The notes beneath the pieces were generated by a model. That model searched no databases. It saw nothing but the letters and a program-made list of their open reading frames with translations, and was not told the DNA's origin. A stretch of 64,000 bases of DNA from Thermoplasmata archaeon (GTDB lineage: Archaea > Thermoplasmatota > Thermoplasmata > Lutacidiplasmatales > UBA184), in the NCBI GenBank assembly GCA_027365105.1, contig DAHXNZ010000003.1:1-64000 (forward strand). The letters run 5' to 3'. Below are positions 25,681-34,440 of this stretch, one piece after another. Numbering within the stretch: position 1 is the stretch's first letter; each line of letters starts with the position of its first letter. The translations under genes were made by a program, and so were the position numbers.

Positions 25681-27147
25681 CTACCCGACCGGCGCCGCGG
25701 CGTCCCGGGCCTCGGGAGGATCCCCGCGCCGGGCCGATGGACGCAGCACCGAGAGCCCGAGCGCCACGGCGAGGAGCACGAGCGAGATCGTGAAGGCGAG
25801 GCTCTGGCCCGACAGGTAGCTCGCCGCATCGTGGGGCGAAAGCCGGCCGTTGATCGTGCCCACAAAGAGCGCATAGGCGACCGAGGCCGGCACGGCGAGC
25901 GTGATCGCCGTCAGGGAAAGCGCGAAGCTCATCACCATGCCGGTCTGGCGCATCGTGTTCATGATGCCGGAGCCGACCCCATACTTGGCGGGCGGAGTCT
26001 CGGTCATGATCGAGGCCGTGTTCGCCGGCCAGAAGAGCCCGCCGCCGACCCCATAGACGGCCTCGATGATCGCGAGGTCGATGAGCGGGGTCGTGGGGGT
26101 GAGCCGGGTCAGGAACAGGAGCGCCCCGGCCTGAAGGAGCAGGCCGGCCGTCGCCACGATCCGAGGGCCGACGCGGTCCGAGAGGATCCCGCCGAAGGGG
26201 CCGACCAGCGCGGTCCCCACCGCGACCGGCAGGATCAGGTAGGACGCAGTGAGCACTGAGAGACCGGCGATCCCCTCCAGGTAGAACAGCAGGAGGAAGT
26301 TGACGCTGAAGAGGGCGAGCATCTGGAGAAAGGCGGTCGCGACTCCGTAGGTGAACCCCCGGTTTCGGAAGAACTCGACGTGGATCACCGGATCCTTGGC
26401 GTACCGGGTCTCCCATCGCGCGAAGAGGGGAAACAGGACCACGGCCCCGATCAGCATCCCGATCGTCGCGGCCTGGGTCCAGCCGTACAGAAGTCCCCAG
26501 CTGACCGCGACCAGGAGCAACGTGATCGCCGCCGTGAAGAGCAGGCCCCCGACCATGTCGAAGTACGGCCGCTCGGATCCCGAGGGGCGCCCCGCGGCCG
26601 ATCGGAGGGTCCAGTAGCCCCACAGGGTGCCGACGAGGCCGATCGGGAGGTTGATGAGGAAGATGAGCCGCCAGGTGGTGAAGGCGATGATCACGCCGCC
26701 GAGGATGATCCCGAGGATGCTCCCGAAGCCCCAGACGACGGCCGTGCCGCCGAAGGCCCGGCCGCGTTCCCCGGCAGGGAACGCCTCCGAGATGATCGCA
26801 AAGGAGTTGGCCATCAGCAGGGCCGCGCCGAACCCCTGGAGCGCCCGAAAGCCGACCAGGGAGACCCCGGTCGGCGCGAGCCCGGAGAAGAGGGATCCGA
26901 CGGTGAAGACGCCGAACCCCACCAGGTACATCTGTTTCCGGCCGAAGAGGTCGCCGAGCCGACCCAGGGTGATCCCGAAGGTCGTGCTGACCAGAAGGTA
27001 GGCGAGGACCACCCAGACGACCGTGATGAAGTCGGTCCGAAGGTCCGACGCGATCGGAAAGAGGGCGAGCAGCACGACCGTGCTGTCCACCGCCGCCATA
27101 AGCGACCCGAGGGAGGTGACCGAGAACGCCTTCCACTTGTACTCCAT
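25681..27147 (-). CDS. MFS exporter, DHA2 family (14 TM)
   Basis: 488 residues from ATG 27147, about 14 membrane helices, the DHA2 architecture of QacA/EmrB-type proton antiporters. Motif A appears as LGRLGDLFGRKQMY, helix 1 contains the acidic AAVDSTVVLLALFPI, and motif C-like GGXXXG glycines occur around helix 5. It probably exports lipophilic or cationic compounds. The open frame reaches 27354, but the added 69 residues are hydrophilic and overlap the divergent MBL-rhodanese gene, so the shorter start is chosen. Confidence 0.87.
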   Translation of the reverse strand: MEYKWKAFSVTSLGSLMAAVDSTVVLLALFPIASDLRTDFITVVWVVLAYLLVSTTFGITLGRLGDLFGRKQMYLVGFGVFTVGSLFSGLAPTGVSLVGFRALQGFGAALLMANSFAIISEAFPAGERGRAFGGTAVVWGFGSILGIILGGVIIAFTTWRLIFLINLPIGLVGTLWGYWTLRSAAGRPSGSERPYFDMVGGLLFTAAITLLLVAVSWGLLYGWTQAATIGMLIGAVVLFPLFARWETRYAKDPVIHVEFFRNRGFTYGVATAFLQMLALFSVNFLLLFYLEGIAGLSVLTASYLILPVAVGTALVGPFGGILSDRVGPRIVATAGLLLQAGALLFLTRLTPTTPLIDLAIIEAVYGVGGGLFWPANTASIMTETPPAKYGVGSGIMNTMRQTGMVMSFALSLTAITLAVPASVAYALFVGTINGRLSPHDAASYLSGQSLAFTISLVLLAVALGLSVLRPSARRGDPPEARDAAAPVG

Positions 27148-27256
27148 CGGGCCCGCGGACCGAAAGTCCCCTTTTGAGGCTTCGCTGACCCGGAGGCCAC
27201 GCACCCCGACGAGAACCCTATGTACGTCCGGCCGCATCCCCCGACCGGTTCGACGG

Positions 27257-28624
27257 ATGCCGGGACGGACGGATCTCTGGCTCGAGGCCTTCCGCCACCC
27301 CGAGCTCGGGAACGCTTCGTACCTGGTGGGCTCGGGCGGGGACGCCGGAGTCATCGACCCGGTCCGGGATGTCGGCAGCTACCTCGTGCGGGCGCGCGAG
27401 CGCGGGGCCCGGATCCGCTGGGTCCTCGAGACCCACCTGCACAACGACTTCCTCTCCGGCGGGCCCGAACTCGCCCGTCGTTCCGGGGCGGTCCTCGGGG
27501 CTCCGAAGGGTTCCCGGCTCGCCGTGGCTCACCGCGCCGTTTCGGACGGCGAGCGGCTGGACCTCGGTTCCGGACAGTTGGTCGGCCGCGCCACGCCCGG
27601 GCATACTCCCGAGCACACGAGCTACCTCCTCCTCGACCAGCACGGCCGGCCCCGCCGACTCTTTTCGGGTGGGAGCCTCATGGTGGGCTCGGCCGCCCGG
27701 CCCGACCTGCTGGGCCCGAGGCACACCCTGCCGCTCGCCCGGGACGAGTGGGCGACCCTCCGGCGCTACACCCGGGAACTCCCCGACCCCGTGACGGTCC
27801 ACCCGACCCATGCCGGGGGAAGCTTCTGCGGGGTCGGGGCCTCTCCCGCATCGGCCTCGACCGTCGGCCGGGAACGACGGGCCAACCCCCTGATCCGGGC
27901 CCGGTCGTTCGTCCAGTTCGTGGAACGCTACCTCACCTCCGACCCTTTTCCCGGCTACTATCGGGGGATGAGGGCCCGCAACCGCCGGGGTGCGGCACCG
28001 CTCGGCGTCGCACCGGAGCCTCCGACACCCCGATCGCCCTCGGAGGTCGCGTTGGCCGCCGGTCGGCCCGGAGTTCAGGTCCTCGATCTCAGGACCCATC
28101 GAGAGTTCGACGCGGGCCATGTCCCCGGTAGTCTCTACGTCGGCCACGAGGGAGCCTATACCGCCTGGGTCGGGTGGACCTGCCGGGCCACCGACCGGTT
28201 TCTCCTGGTCGGCGGAACGGAGGCCGACCAGGTGGACGCCGGCCGGGCCCTCCGACGGATAGGATTCGACCGGATCCTCGGCCAACTCGCCGGCGGGTGG
28301 CCGTCGTACGAGGCCTCAGGGGCTCCCCAACGATCGACCCGACGGGCCCGCATGGCGGCGCTTCGGAGGGCCCTCCACCGCGGGGAACCGATGGTCATCC
28401 TGGACGTCCGGCAACCCAGCGAGTTTGCGGCCCGGCACCTCCCCGGCGCCCGGTCAGTGCCGCTCGGGGAGGTGGGCGCCCGGAGCCTTCAGGGCCTTCC
28501 CCGGGACCTCCCGATCTACGTCCACTGCGCCCGGGGGGAGCGGTCGGCCGTGGCCGTGGGCCGGCTCGAGGCCCTCGGGTTCGAGCAGGTGGTCCATGTC
28601 ACCGATGGTCCGGAGGACTGGTGA
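27257..28624 (+). CDS. MBL-fold hydrolase fused to two rhodanese domains
   Basis: 455 residues from ATG 27257. Residues 1-~240 are a metallo-beta-lactamase domain of the persulfide dioxygenase/GloB class: ETHLHNDF (H60, H62, D64), GHTPEH (H116), and SGGSLMVGSAARPDL (D150). The residue after D64 is Phe, where the usual HxHxDH has His. Residues ~265-360 are a rhodanese-like domain lacking the catalytic Cys. Residues ~370-455 are a second one with Cys424 in HCARGERS. The protein probably handles persulfide sulfur, oxidising it or passing it on. Bacterial-type architecture, likely acquired. Confidence 0.82.
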   Translation: MPGRTDLWLEAFRHPELGNASYLVGSGGDAGVIDPVRDVGSYLVRARERGARIRWVLETHLHNDFLSGGPELARRSGAVLGAPKGSRLAVAHRAVSDGERLDLGSGQLVGRATPGHTPEHTSYLLLDQHGRPRRLFSGGSLMVGSAARPDLLGPRHTLPLARDEWATLRRYTRELPDPVTVHPTHAGGSFCGVGASPASASTVGRERRANPLIRARSFVQFVERYLTSDPFPGYYRGMRARNRRGAAPLGVAPEPPTPRSPSEVALAAGRPGVQVLDLRTHREFDAGHVPGSLYVGHEGAYTAWVGWTCRATDRFLLVGGTEADQVDAGRALRRIGFDRILGQLAGGWPSYEASGAPQRSTRRARMAALRRALHRGEPMVILDVRQPSEFAARHLPGARSVPLGEVGARSLQGLPRDLPIYVHCARGERSAVAVGRLEALGFEQVVHVTDGPEDW

Positions 28625-28652
28625 AGGCCCCGGGGGCCGAGGGTACGGACCC

Positions 28653-29141
28653 CTATCGGGCCGGGTAGTCGAACGGCAGTCGCTCTCCGGGATGCGCGAG
28701 ATCCTCCGCCAGGGTCACGACGCCGGCGACCATCGCGAGACCGGTGATCAGGATCAGCAGGAGGATGAGCAGCCCGAAGCCGATCGACAGGCCCCCCGAG
28801 GTCACCGAAACGTGGATCGTCGAGTTCTGGAAGATCACGTAGAGGTAGCCGATCCCGACGAGGCCGGAGAGGATCGAGAGCGGACCGTACAGCCGGGTCG
28901 GCCGAAGGGTCGTGGCCGCCCCCTCGATGAGCCCGATCGCGATTCCGAGCAGGAGCGGGAGGGTGGCGGCCACCCCGAATCCGACCGAGGCGGGCTTGAA
29001 GTGGGTGAGCAGGTAGTAGGGGATGAACCCGCTCCCCACGGCGACCCCGATCGCCACCGCGGCTCCGCGGGCGATCCGGCGGGGAAGCGAGGGGATCTGG
29101 GCCGGAAGCGGGCCGTCGGGGGTCGACCCGGAGTCCGTCAT
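28653..29141 (-). CDS. Small membrane protein (four TM), unknown function
   Basis: 162 residues with about four hydrophobic helices (residues ~25-45, 52-72, 85-105, 118-148) and a short charged C-terminus. A conserved-looking PARLYGPLSIL-type loop separates helices 2 and 3. I do not recognise the family. ATG 29141 overlaps the stop of the upstream secreted-type protein by 4 nt, so the two are an operon and probably act together at the membrane. Confidence 0.55.
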   Translation of the reverse strand: MTDSGSTPDGPLPAQIPSLPRRIARGAAVAIGVAVGSGFIPYYLLTHFKPASVGFGVAATLPLLLGIAIGLIEGAATTLRPTRLYGPLSILSGLVGIGYLYVIFQNSTIHVSVTSGGLSIGFGLLILLLILITGLAMVAGVVTLAEDLAHPGERLPFDYPAR

Positions 29142-29977
29142 GGCGGGATCTCCTGCGTGGGCAGCGCGAAGGAGAAGGCCGGTCCGATGATGACGCCCCG
29201 GACGGTCCCTCCGAGGGGATTGCAGCCCGAGACCAGGTAGGCGGTCTGGGTCGACTGATAGTCCACCCCGCTGTGCAGATCCATCGGGTAGCTCAGGACT
29301 CCGCAGGTCGATCCTCCCGCGGAGTCGAGCCGGAGCTCAAGGCTCCCCTGAAGGGTCAGGTTGAGGTGGTCGGAAAAGCTCAGCGTGCTGTTGACGCCCA
29401 CCGTCCCGTTGGGCAGCACGAACGGGGTCGCGAAGGTCGTCGAGAGCCCGTGGAACGGGGCGCCCCAGCCGTAGGACTGCTCGAAACTCAGCTGGACCGG
29501 GAACAGGTAGGCGTAGGTGACGTTCGCCCAGATGAAGATCGAGAGCTCCTGGTCGGTGACGAGCAGGGAGCCGGCGGGTGAGGAGTTGGAGAGCGAGATC
29601 GCCAGCGAGAACGGGACCGCCGCGCGGCCCCCCGACGCGATCTGGACCCCGCCCGTCGACCCTCGGGTCAGGAGCACGCCCAGGGGGTTGCGGACCGCCA
29701 GCGCGATCGAAAGACCGTTCACGGGCAGGACCCCGGAGTTGTTGAGCGGGTACTGGGCCGAGAGGTCGAGCGTCTGGTTGGCGGTGAACCGGGTCGTGAA
29801 ACCGCCGAGCTGCTGGGAAGAACCCTGCTGGACCCCTTGGGCGAACCGGATCCCGGAGTAGGTCGCCACCCCCGCGAAGATCAGCACCAGGACGAGGAGG
29901 ACCGCCGAGATCCGCTGGATCGCGCGCGCGGCCCGGTAAAGCGTGGGAGGGCGGGGTCGGGGGGTGCGGTTCGCCAT
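29138..29977 (-). CDS. Membrane-anchored extracellular beta-rich protein, unknown function
   Basis: 279 residues. A basic N-terminus is followed by one strong hydrophobic helix (residues ~20-46, AVLLVLVLIFAGVATYSGI). The remainder is Ser/Thr/Asn/Gly-rich and strand-like, with many N-x-S/T sites (NQTL, NSTL, NLTL), as expected for a glycosylated exterior domain. Two cysteines near the C-terminus may form a disulfide (STCGVL and VSGCNP). The pattern resembles LEA14/WHy-like archaeal surface proteins, but I would not assign a function. It is coupled by a 4-nt overlap to the four-TM protein. Confidence 0.5.
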   Translation of the reverse strand: MANRTPRPRPPTLYRAARAIQRISAVLLVLVLIFAGVATYSGIRFAQGVQQGSSQQLGGFTTRFTANQTLDLSAQYPLNNSGVLPVNGLSIALAVRNPLGVLLTRGSTGGVQIASGGRAAVPFSLAISLSNSSPAGSLLVTDQELSIFIWANVTYAYLFPVQLSFEQSYGWGAPFHGLSTTFATPFVLPNGTVGVNSTLSFSDHLNLTLQGSLELRLDSAGGSTCGVLSYPMDLHSGVDYQSTQTAYLVSGCNPLGGTVRGVIIGPAFSFALPTQEIPP

Positions 29978-30087
29978 GCCGGGTGAGGACGAAGCTGCTA
30001 GCTTGAATAGTTATCTCCACCTCGCCGCGGAGAGTCGACCCGGGGATGGGGCGCGACGCGCCCCCCGGGATCCTGAGGAAGACGTGA

Positions 30088-30160
30088 AGCCGCTGGAGGG
30101 ACTTGAACCCTCGGCCTGCTGATTACGAATCAGCTGCTCTGCCAGCTGAGCTACAGCGGC
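30088..30160 (-). tRNA. tRNA-Thr (CGT)
   Basis: 73 nt on the minus strand with a full cloverleaf. Acceptor GCCGCTG/CAGCGGC, D stem GCTC/GAGC, anticodon stem GCTGA/TCAGC with loop TTCGTAA (anticodon CGU), T arm GAGGG-TTCAAGT-CCCTC. Discriminator U73 is as expected for euryarchaeal threonine tRNA. No intron, CCA not encoded. Confidence 0.95.
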
Positions 30161-30196
30161 GGTACGGCGGGGCAACCGCTCCCCCTTGAAAGAGTT

Positions 30197-31453
30197 TCAC
30201 TCAACCGGGCCGGGGACCGGGGGCCCGGCCCGATCGCCGGAGTGCGGTTCCAGGGCCTCGTTGAGATCCCGGATCAGGTCGGCCGCCTCTTCGATCCCGA
30301 CGCTCAGCCGGACCAGACCGTCGCCGATGCCGAGCCGGGCGCGTTCGGCCGCATCGAGGCGGCGATGGGAGGTCTCCCGGGGGACGCTCACCAGGCTTTC
30401 GACCCCGCCGAGGCTCGAGGCGACCTCGACGAACCGGAGCCGGTGGAGGAAGCGTCGGACCGCCTCCGCCCCCCCCCGGAGATCGAAGGAGACCATCCCC
30501 CCTCGGCCGGTCATCTGGCGTGCGGCGATCGTCTCCTCCTCGGCCGAATTCCAGCCGGGATAGTAGACCCGCGCGACCGAGCGGTGGACCCGGAGCGCGT
30601 GGGCGATCGCGCGGGCGTTCTCGTTCTGGCGGGCGACCCTCAGGGCCAGGGTCTTCAGGCTGCGGTTCAGCAGGTACGCCGACCATGGGTCGAGGACCGA
30701 ACCGAGCGCGCGGTGGGCGTCGATCCGATCGAGGAGCCTCTGGGGCCCGATGACCGCCCCGGCCATCAGGTCGGAGTGACCGCCCAGGTACTTGGTGGCG
30801 CTGTGGACCACGAGATCCGCCCCGAGGGCGAGCGGCCGCTGGTTCAGGGGCGTGGCGAAGGTGTTGTCGACGACCAGGAGCGCCCCCACCGAGTCGGCCT
30901 CCGACGCCCAGGCTCCGAGGTCGTGGACCGAAAGGAGGGGGTTCGTCGGAGACTCGAGGAAAACGAGCCGGGTCGCCTCGCCGACAGCCTCGTGAGGGAA
31001 TCGGGCCGCCTCCGGATAGACCCACTTGACCCGGATCCCCGACGCGCCCCCGAGCTCGGAGAGCAGGCTACGGGTGCCTCCGTAGATGTCGGCGAAGGCG
31101 ACGACCTCGTCGCCCGGACGCAGGAGACTCTGGAAGGTCGCCGCCAGCGCCCCCATCCCCGAACCGAACAGCCGGGCCGCTTCGCCTCCCTCGAGCTGGC
31201 GGATGATCTCGGTCGGGGGCTCGGCGGTGGGATGCCCCTCCCGGGCGTAGAGGTACGGGGGCTCGTGGGGTTCCGCCGGGGAGAACTCGGGCGGGAACCG
31301 GTAGGTGGTGGAGGTGTAGAGCGGCGGGACGACAGCGCCCGCGTTCCGGTCGGCCCGGCGGGCCCCGTGGATGAGCCGGGTCGCCGGGCCGGTCCACTCC
31401 GGCAGTCGATCGAACCCGGCAGGCGGGGGCCGTTGCTTCGGGGCCTCGGTCAC
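30197..31453 (-). CDS. PLP-dependent trans-sulfuration enzyme (cystathionine gamma-synthase/lyase family)
   Basis: 418 residues, the usual family size. PLP lysine K221 sits in HSATKYLGGHSDLM, with the cofactor Asp in LLVVDNTFATP and the phosphate-binding FGSGMGALAA. The C-terminal SLGGVESLVSVPRETSH is the family substrate loop. It could be cystathionine gamma-synthase, gamma-lyase, or an O-acetylhomoserine sulfhydrylase; motifs do not separate these. The start overlaps the nadM stop by 4 nt (ATGA). Thus it is the last gene of the lonB-zinc protein-nadM operon, and sulfur amino acid metabolism is its general role. Confidence 0.88.
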   Translation of the reverse strand: MTEAPKQRPPPAGFDRLPEWTGPATRLIHGARRADRNAGAVVPPLYTSTTYRFPPEFSPAEPHEPPYLYAREGHPTAEPPTEIIRQLEGGEAARLFGSGMGALAATFQSLLRPGDEVVAFADIYGGTRSLLSELGGASGIRVKWVYPEAARFPHEAVGEATRLVFLESPTNPLLSVHDLGAWASEADSVGALLVVDNTFATPLNQRPLALGADLVVHSATKYLGGHSDLMAGAVIGPQRLLDRIDAHRALGSVLDPWSAYLLNRSLKTLALRVARQNENARAIAHALRVHRSVARVYYPGWNSAEEETIAARQMTGRGGMVSFDLRGGAEAVRRFLHRLRFVEVASSLGGVESLVSVPRETSHRRLDAAERARLGIGDGLVRLSVGIEEAADLIRDLNEALEPHSGDRAGPPVPGPVE

Positions 31454-31992
31454 GCGGTCGGTGCCCCCCCGGCCCCGTTCGGGCGGAGCCGAACCAGACG
31501 CGCGGCGCCGTCGATTTCGCCCAGGTAGGCCGCGACCGCCGCCGGGAGCGGGAGCCCCTCCGCCGAACCGGTCCGGGCCAGCTCCTGCCGGATCGTTGCG
31601 CCCTCGGCCCGCGCCCGGTCGGCCCAGGGCACCGGTTCGACCGGGTGGCCGGCCCGCTCAAAGAGGAGGCGGGTGAGCGGGTTGTTGGTATAGACGTGCC
31701 GGAACGGCGGCAGCATCGACTCCACGTACGCCACCCACTGGGCGTGCCGGTCGATGTCGGGCAACGGCACGCACTGGACCCTCGAGATCCCCTCGGCCTG
31801 CAGGGTCCGGTCGATCATCTCAAACCGCTCGCCGGCGGTGAAGGGGTTCGCCCAGGTGTACGACTCCTGGGCCGAACCGATCCCGAGCAGCAGCGGTTCG
31901 TCCCGATGCTCGCGGATCCACCGGACCGTCGCCAGGTGGCCGAGGTGGAACGGCTGGAACCGCCCGACCAGAAGGCCGCGCACGACCCTCAC
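31450..31992 (-). CDS. nadM: Nicotinamide-nucleotide adenylyltransferase, archaeal type
   Basis: 180 residues from GTG 31992. The archaeal NMNAT signature GRFQPFHLGHL stands at the N-terminus with the HxGH-type motif, and GIGSAQESYTWANPFTAGER is the second conserved block. Near the C-terminus GATIRQEL occupies the place of the SxTxIR ATP-binding motif. It joins NMN and ATP to make NAD. The GTG start overlaps the stop of the upstream zinc-binding protein (GTGA), and its stop overlaps the trans-sulfuration enzyme start. Confidence 0.92.
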   Translation of the reverse strand: MRVVRGLLVGRFQPFHLGHLATVRWIREHRDEPLLLGIGSAQESYTWANPFTAGERFEMIDRTLQAEGISRVQCVPLPDIDRHAQWVAYVESMLPPFRHVYTNNPLTRLLFERAGHPVEPVPWADRARAEGATIRQELARTGSAEGLPLPAAVAAYLGEIDGAARLVRLRPNGAGGAPTA

Positions 31993-32240
31993 TCCTGAGC
32001 GAGGTCTTCGACTTCGTCCAGGAACTCCTCGATGTGGGGGCATCGGGCCGTCAGGTAGTGCCGGCAGTGGTCGCACCGGCGGTCGTCGAGCCTCGACGGG
32101 ATCCGGTGGTTGAAGGCGTAGCAAGGCCGGTTCACGAACTCCTCCTCGGGGGAGGAGGGTGCGTCGGCTCCGGGCCACCCCGAGATCGGGCGCTCCCGGA
32201 TCCAGGAGCGATGGACCGACATGGGGGGGTGGGCTCTCAC
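31989..32240 (-). CDS. Small Cys/His-rich, probably zinc-binding protein
   Basis: 83 residues from GTG 32240, whose GTGA overlaps the lonB stop. Four cysteines and nearby histidines (PCYAFNHR, then [19 protein letters not shown]) make a single Zn or Fe-S site likely, followed by an acidic tail [13 protein letters not shown]. The family is not recognised. Its tight placement between LonB and NadM suggests an adaptor or regulator, which is inference. ATG at codon 7 is an alternative start. Confidence 0.55.
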   Translation of the reverse strand: MRAHPPMSVHRSWIRERPISGWPGADAPSSPEEEFVNRPCYAFNHRIPSRLDDRRCDHCRHYLTARCPHIEEFLDEVEDLAQE

Positions 32241-34294
32241 GAACCGGTCGGCCGTCCTACCGGGGCGATCCGCCCGGTCGTCGTCGTATCGACGGTGGTC
32301 CGGTTCGTGGCCTTCACCATCTCCGCCAGCCGTCCGAGGAGCGACTCCTTCTGGGCGCCCTGGCCCACCAGGGCGTAGCTGAGGACATCCCGCAGGGTGC
32401 GTACCGGGATGACCTCGATCTTGCCCTTGTAGCGCGCCTCGAGGACCAGGTCCTCCATGTTGTCTTCGGGAATCAGGACCCGCTTGAGCCCCGAATCGGC
32501 GGCCGCCTCGACCTTGGCGGTCACGCCGCCGACGGGGAGGACCGAGCCCCGGACCGACAACGAGCCGGTCATCGCCACCGACTGGTCGACCGGCACGCCC
32601 TCGAGGGCGCTGATGACCGCCGTGGCGATCGAGACCGAAGCGCTGTCCCCCTCCACGCCGTCGGAGGTCCCGACGAACTGGATGTGGACGTCGAACCGGG
32701 AGATGTCCTCCCCGGAGTACTTCTTGATGAGGGCGCTCACGTTCTGGACCGCCTCCTTGGCGATCTCCCCGAGCTTGCCGGTCGCGACGACCACCCCGCC
32801 GTTGCGGGTCTGCGCCGGGGTGACCTCGGCCACGATCGGGAGCACGATGCCCGAGAACTCGCTCATGCCCGACTGGGCGTTGATCGCGGCGAGCCCATTG
32901 ACCGAACCGACCGCGGCGCCGTCGGTCGCGAACATGCGGTACTCCTTGCGCCGCTCGATGTAGCGGTCGGCGATCTGCTGCTCGAGCGACCGGCTCGCGC
33001 GCTTGCCCTGGACGACGTGCGCGGCCGTGACGACGTTCGCGCCCTGGGTGTTCGCGATGTCGCCCGAGACCCGGACCAGGCCGCCCAGTTCCCGGAGTCT
33101 CAGGGTGAGCTGGCCGGACCGGCCGCTGCGCCGCTGGGCCTCCCGGATCACCTCGGTGACCGCCGCCATGTCGAAGTGCGCGATCTTCTTGTCCTTGACG
33201 ACCTCCTGGGCGACGAACCGGACGAGCTTGAGCCGGTTTTCCGGCGTGTCCGGCATGGTGGTCTTGACGTAGAGCTCGTAGCCGTAACCACGGATCCGGG
33301 AGCGGAGCGCGGGGTGCATCGTCTGGACGCTGTCGATGTTCCCGGCCGCGACCAGGACGAAATCGGCCGGGACCGGTTCGGTCTTGACCATCGCGCCCGC
33401 GCTCCGTTCCGACTGGCCGACCACGGGGAACTTCCGCTCCTGGAGGGCGGTCAGCAGGGAGTGCTGGCTCTCGATCTTGAGGAGGTTGATCTCATCGATG
33501 AAGAGGATCCCCCCGTTGGCCTTGTGGATGGCCCCGATCTCGACCCGCTCGTGGGGCGGGGTCTCGAGCCCCCCGGACTGGAACGGATCATGCTTCACAT
33601 CGCCCAACAGGGCCCCCGCATGGGCCCCGGTCGCGTCGATGAACGGCGGCCGCTCGTCGGTCGTGTGGGCGACGAGGAGTTTCGCGACCGTGGCGCCGCC
33701 GTCGTTCCGGCCGCTGCTGAACCGGACGACCGCGTAGAGGATGAAGATGATGAGCAGCCCGATCAGGATCGCGGTGAGATCCTTGTCGACGATCACGATG
33801 TAGAGCGTGAAGCCGAAGATCGCGAGCGCGGCGATCACCAGGAGGATCATCCGCTGCTCCTTGCGTTGGGCCGCCTCGAGCTTCTGGGCCGCGATGATCT
33901 CCTTGCCCTTCCCGGCCGGGACGACCCGGATCTTCGGCTCGTTGGGGTCCTCGGTGTTCGGGTAGGCGAGGATGTCCTGAAGCTGCTCCTTGGGGAGGAA
34001 ATCGACCATCGCCCGGGCGAGCATGCTCTTGCCCGTCCCCGGCTCGCCGATCAGGATCATGTGCCGCTTCTGGGTGGCGGCCTTCTTGGCGACCTCCACC
34101 GCCTCGTCCTGCCCGATGACCTGGTCGAGGAGACGGGTGGGGACCTCCACATTGGCGGTGGTGGTGAAGGGCAGGGTGCGGGCCCACCGTTCGAGTTCCG
34201 TTTCCTCCCCCGTGACCTCCGGCGGCGCCGGGGATGGATTCTCGGGGGTTGTCGTATCTGCTCCAGGGACCGGTCGGAGGATGCGATGAAGCAC
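32237..34294 (-). CDS. lonB: Membrane-bound ATP-dependent protease LonB
   Basis: 685 residues from GTG 34294. An AAA+ domain has Walker A GEPGTGKS (83-90). Two adjacent hydrophobic segments at ~148-190 form the membrane anchor inserted in the AAA+ domain, the hallmark of archaeal LonB, and Walker B lies in [11 protein letters not shown]. The C-terminal protease domain has the Ser in EGDSAS and the Lys in VTAKVEAA exactly 43 residues later, matching the LonB Ser-Lys dyad. It degrades misfolded and membrane proteins. It heads a four-gene operon joined by 4-nt overlaps. Confidence 0.96.
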   Translation of the reverse strand: MLHRILRPVPGADTTTPENPSPAPPEVTGEETELERWARTLPFTTTANVEVPTRLLDQVIGQDEAVEVAKKAATQKRHMILIGEPGTGKSMLARAMVDFLPKEQLQDILAYPNTEDPNEPKIRVVPAGKGKEIIAAQKLEAAQRKEQRMILLVIAALAIFGFTLYIVIVDKDLTAILIGLLIIFILYAVVRFSSGRNDGGATVAKLLVAHTTDERPPFIDATGAHAGALLGDVKHDPFQSGGLETPPHERVEIGAIHKANGGILFIDEINLLKIESQHSLLTALQERKFPVVGQSERSAGAMVKTEPVPADFVLVAAGNIDSVQTMHPALRSRIRGYGYELYVKTTMPDTPENRLKLVRFVAQEVVKDKKIAHFDMAAVTEVIREAQRRSGRSGQLTLRLRELGGLVRVSGDIANTQGANVVTAAHVVQGKRASRSLEQQIADRYIERRKEYRMFATDGAAVGSVNGLAAINAQSGMSEFSGIVLPIVAEVTPAQTRNGGVVVATGKLGEIAKEAVQNVSALIKKYSGEDISRFDVHIQFVGTSDGVEGDSASVSIATAVISALEGVPVDQSVAMTGSLSVRGSVLPVGGVTAKVEAAADSGLKRVLIPEDNMEDLVLEARYKGKIEVIPVRTLRDVLSYALVGQGAQKESLLGRLAEMVKATNRTTVDTTTTGRIAPVGRPTGS

Positions 34295-34326
34295 CCCGAT
34301 CCGCCCGACCTTTGAAAGGGGGGCAC

Positions 34327-34336
34327 TGTATAAATC
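34327..34336 (-). promoter_or_regulatory. TATA box of the lonB operon
   Basis: GATTTATACA on the minus strand, about 35 nt before GTG 34294, giving a leader of roughly 10 nt or less. It lies in the divergent region shared with folD. Confidence 0.6.
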
Positions 34337-34440
34337 ATTTAGCGGGAGCCGGGTTTACCGCCGGCCGCCCCCGGGGGTCGGTGACGCCGCCGTACCTTGG
34401 GCGGGGCCTCTTATCTACGGTCCCGAACTCCTCGCGCGCC

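Noticed and set aside
32159-34315. 718-codon plus-strand frame opposite lonB
   Set aside because: Antisense shadow of LonB; Asp/Arg/Gly/Leu-rich with no motif.
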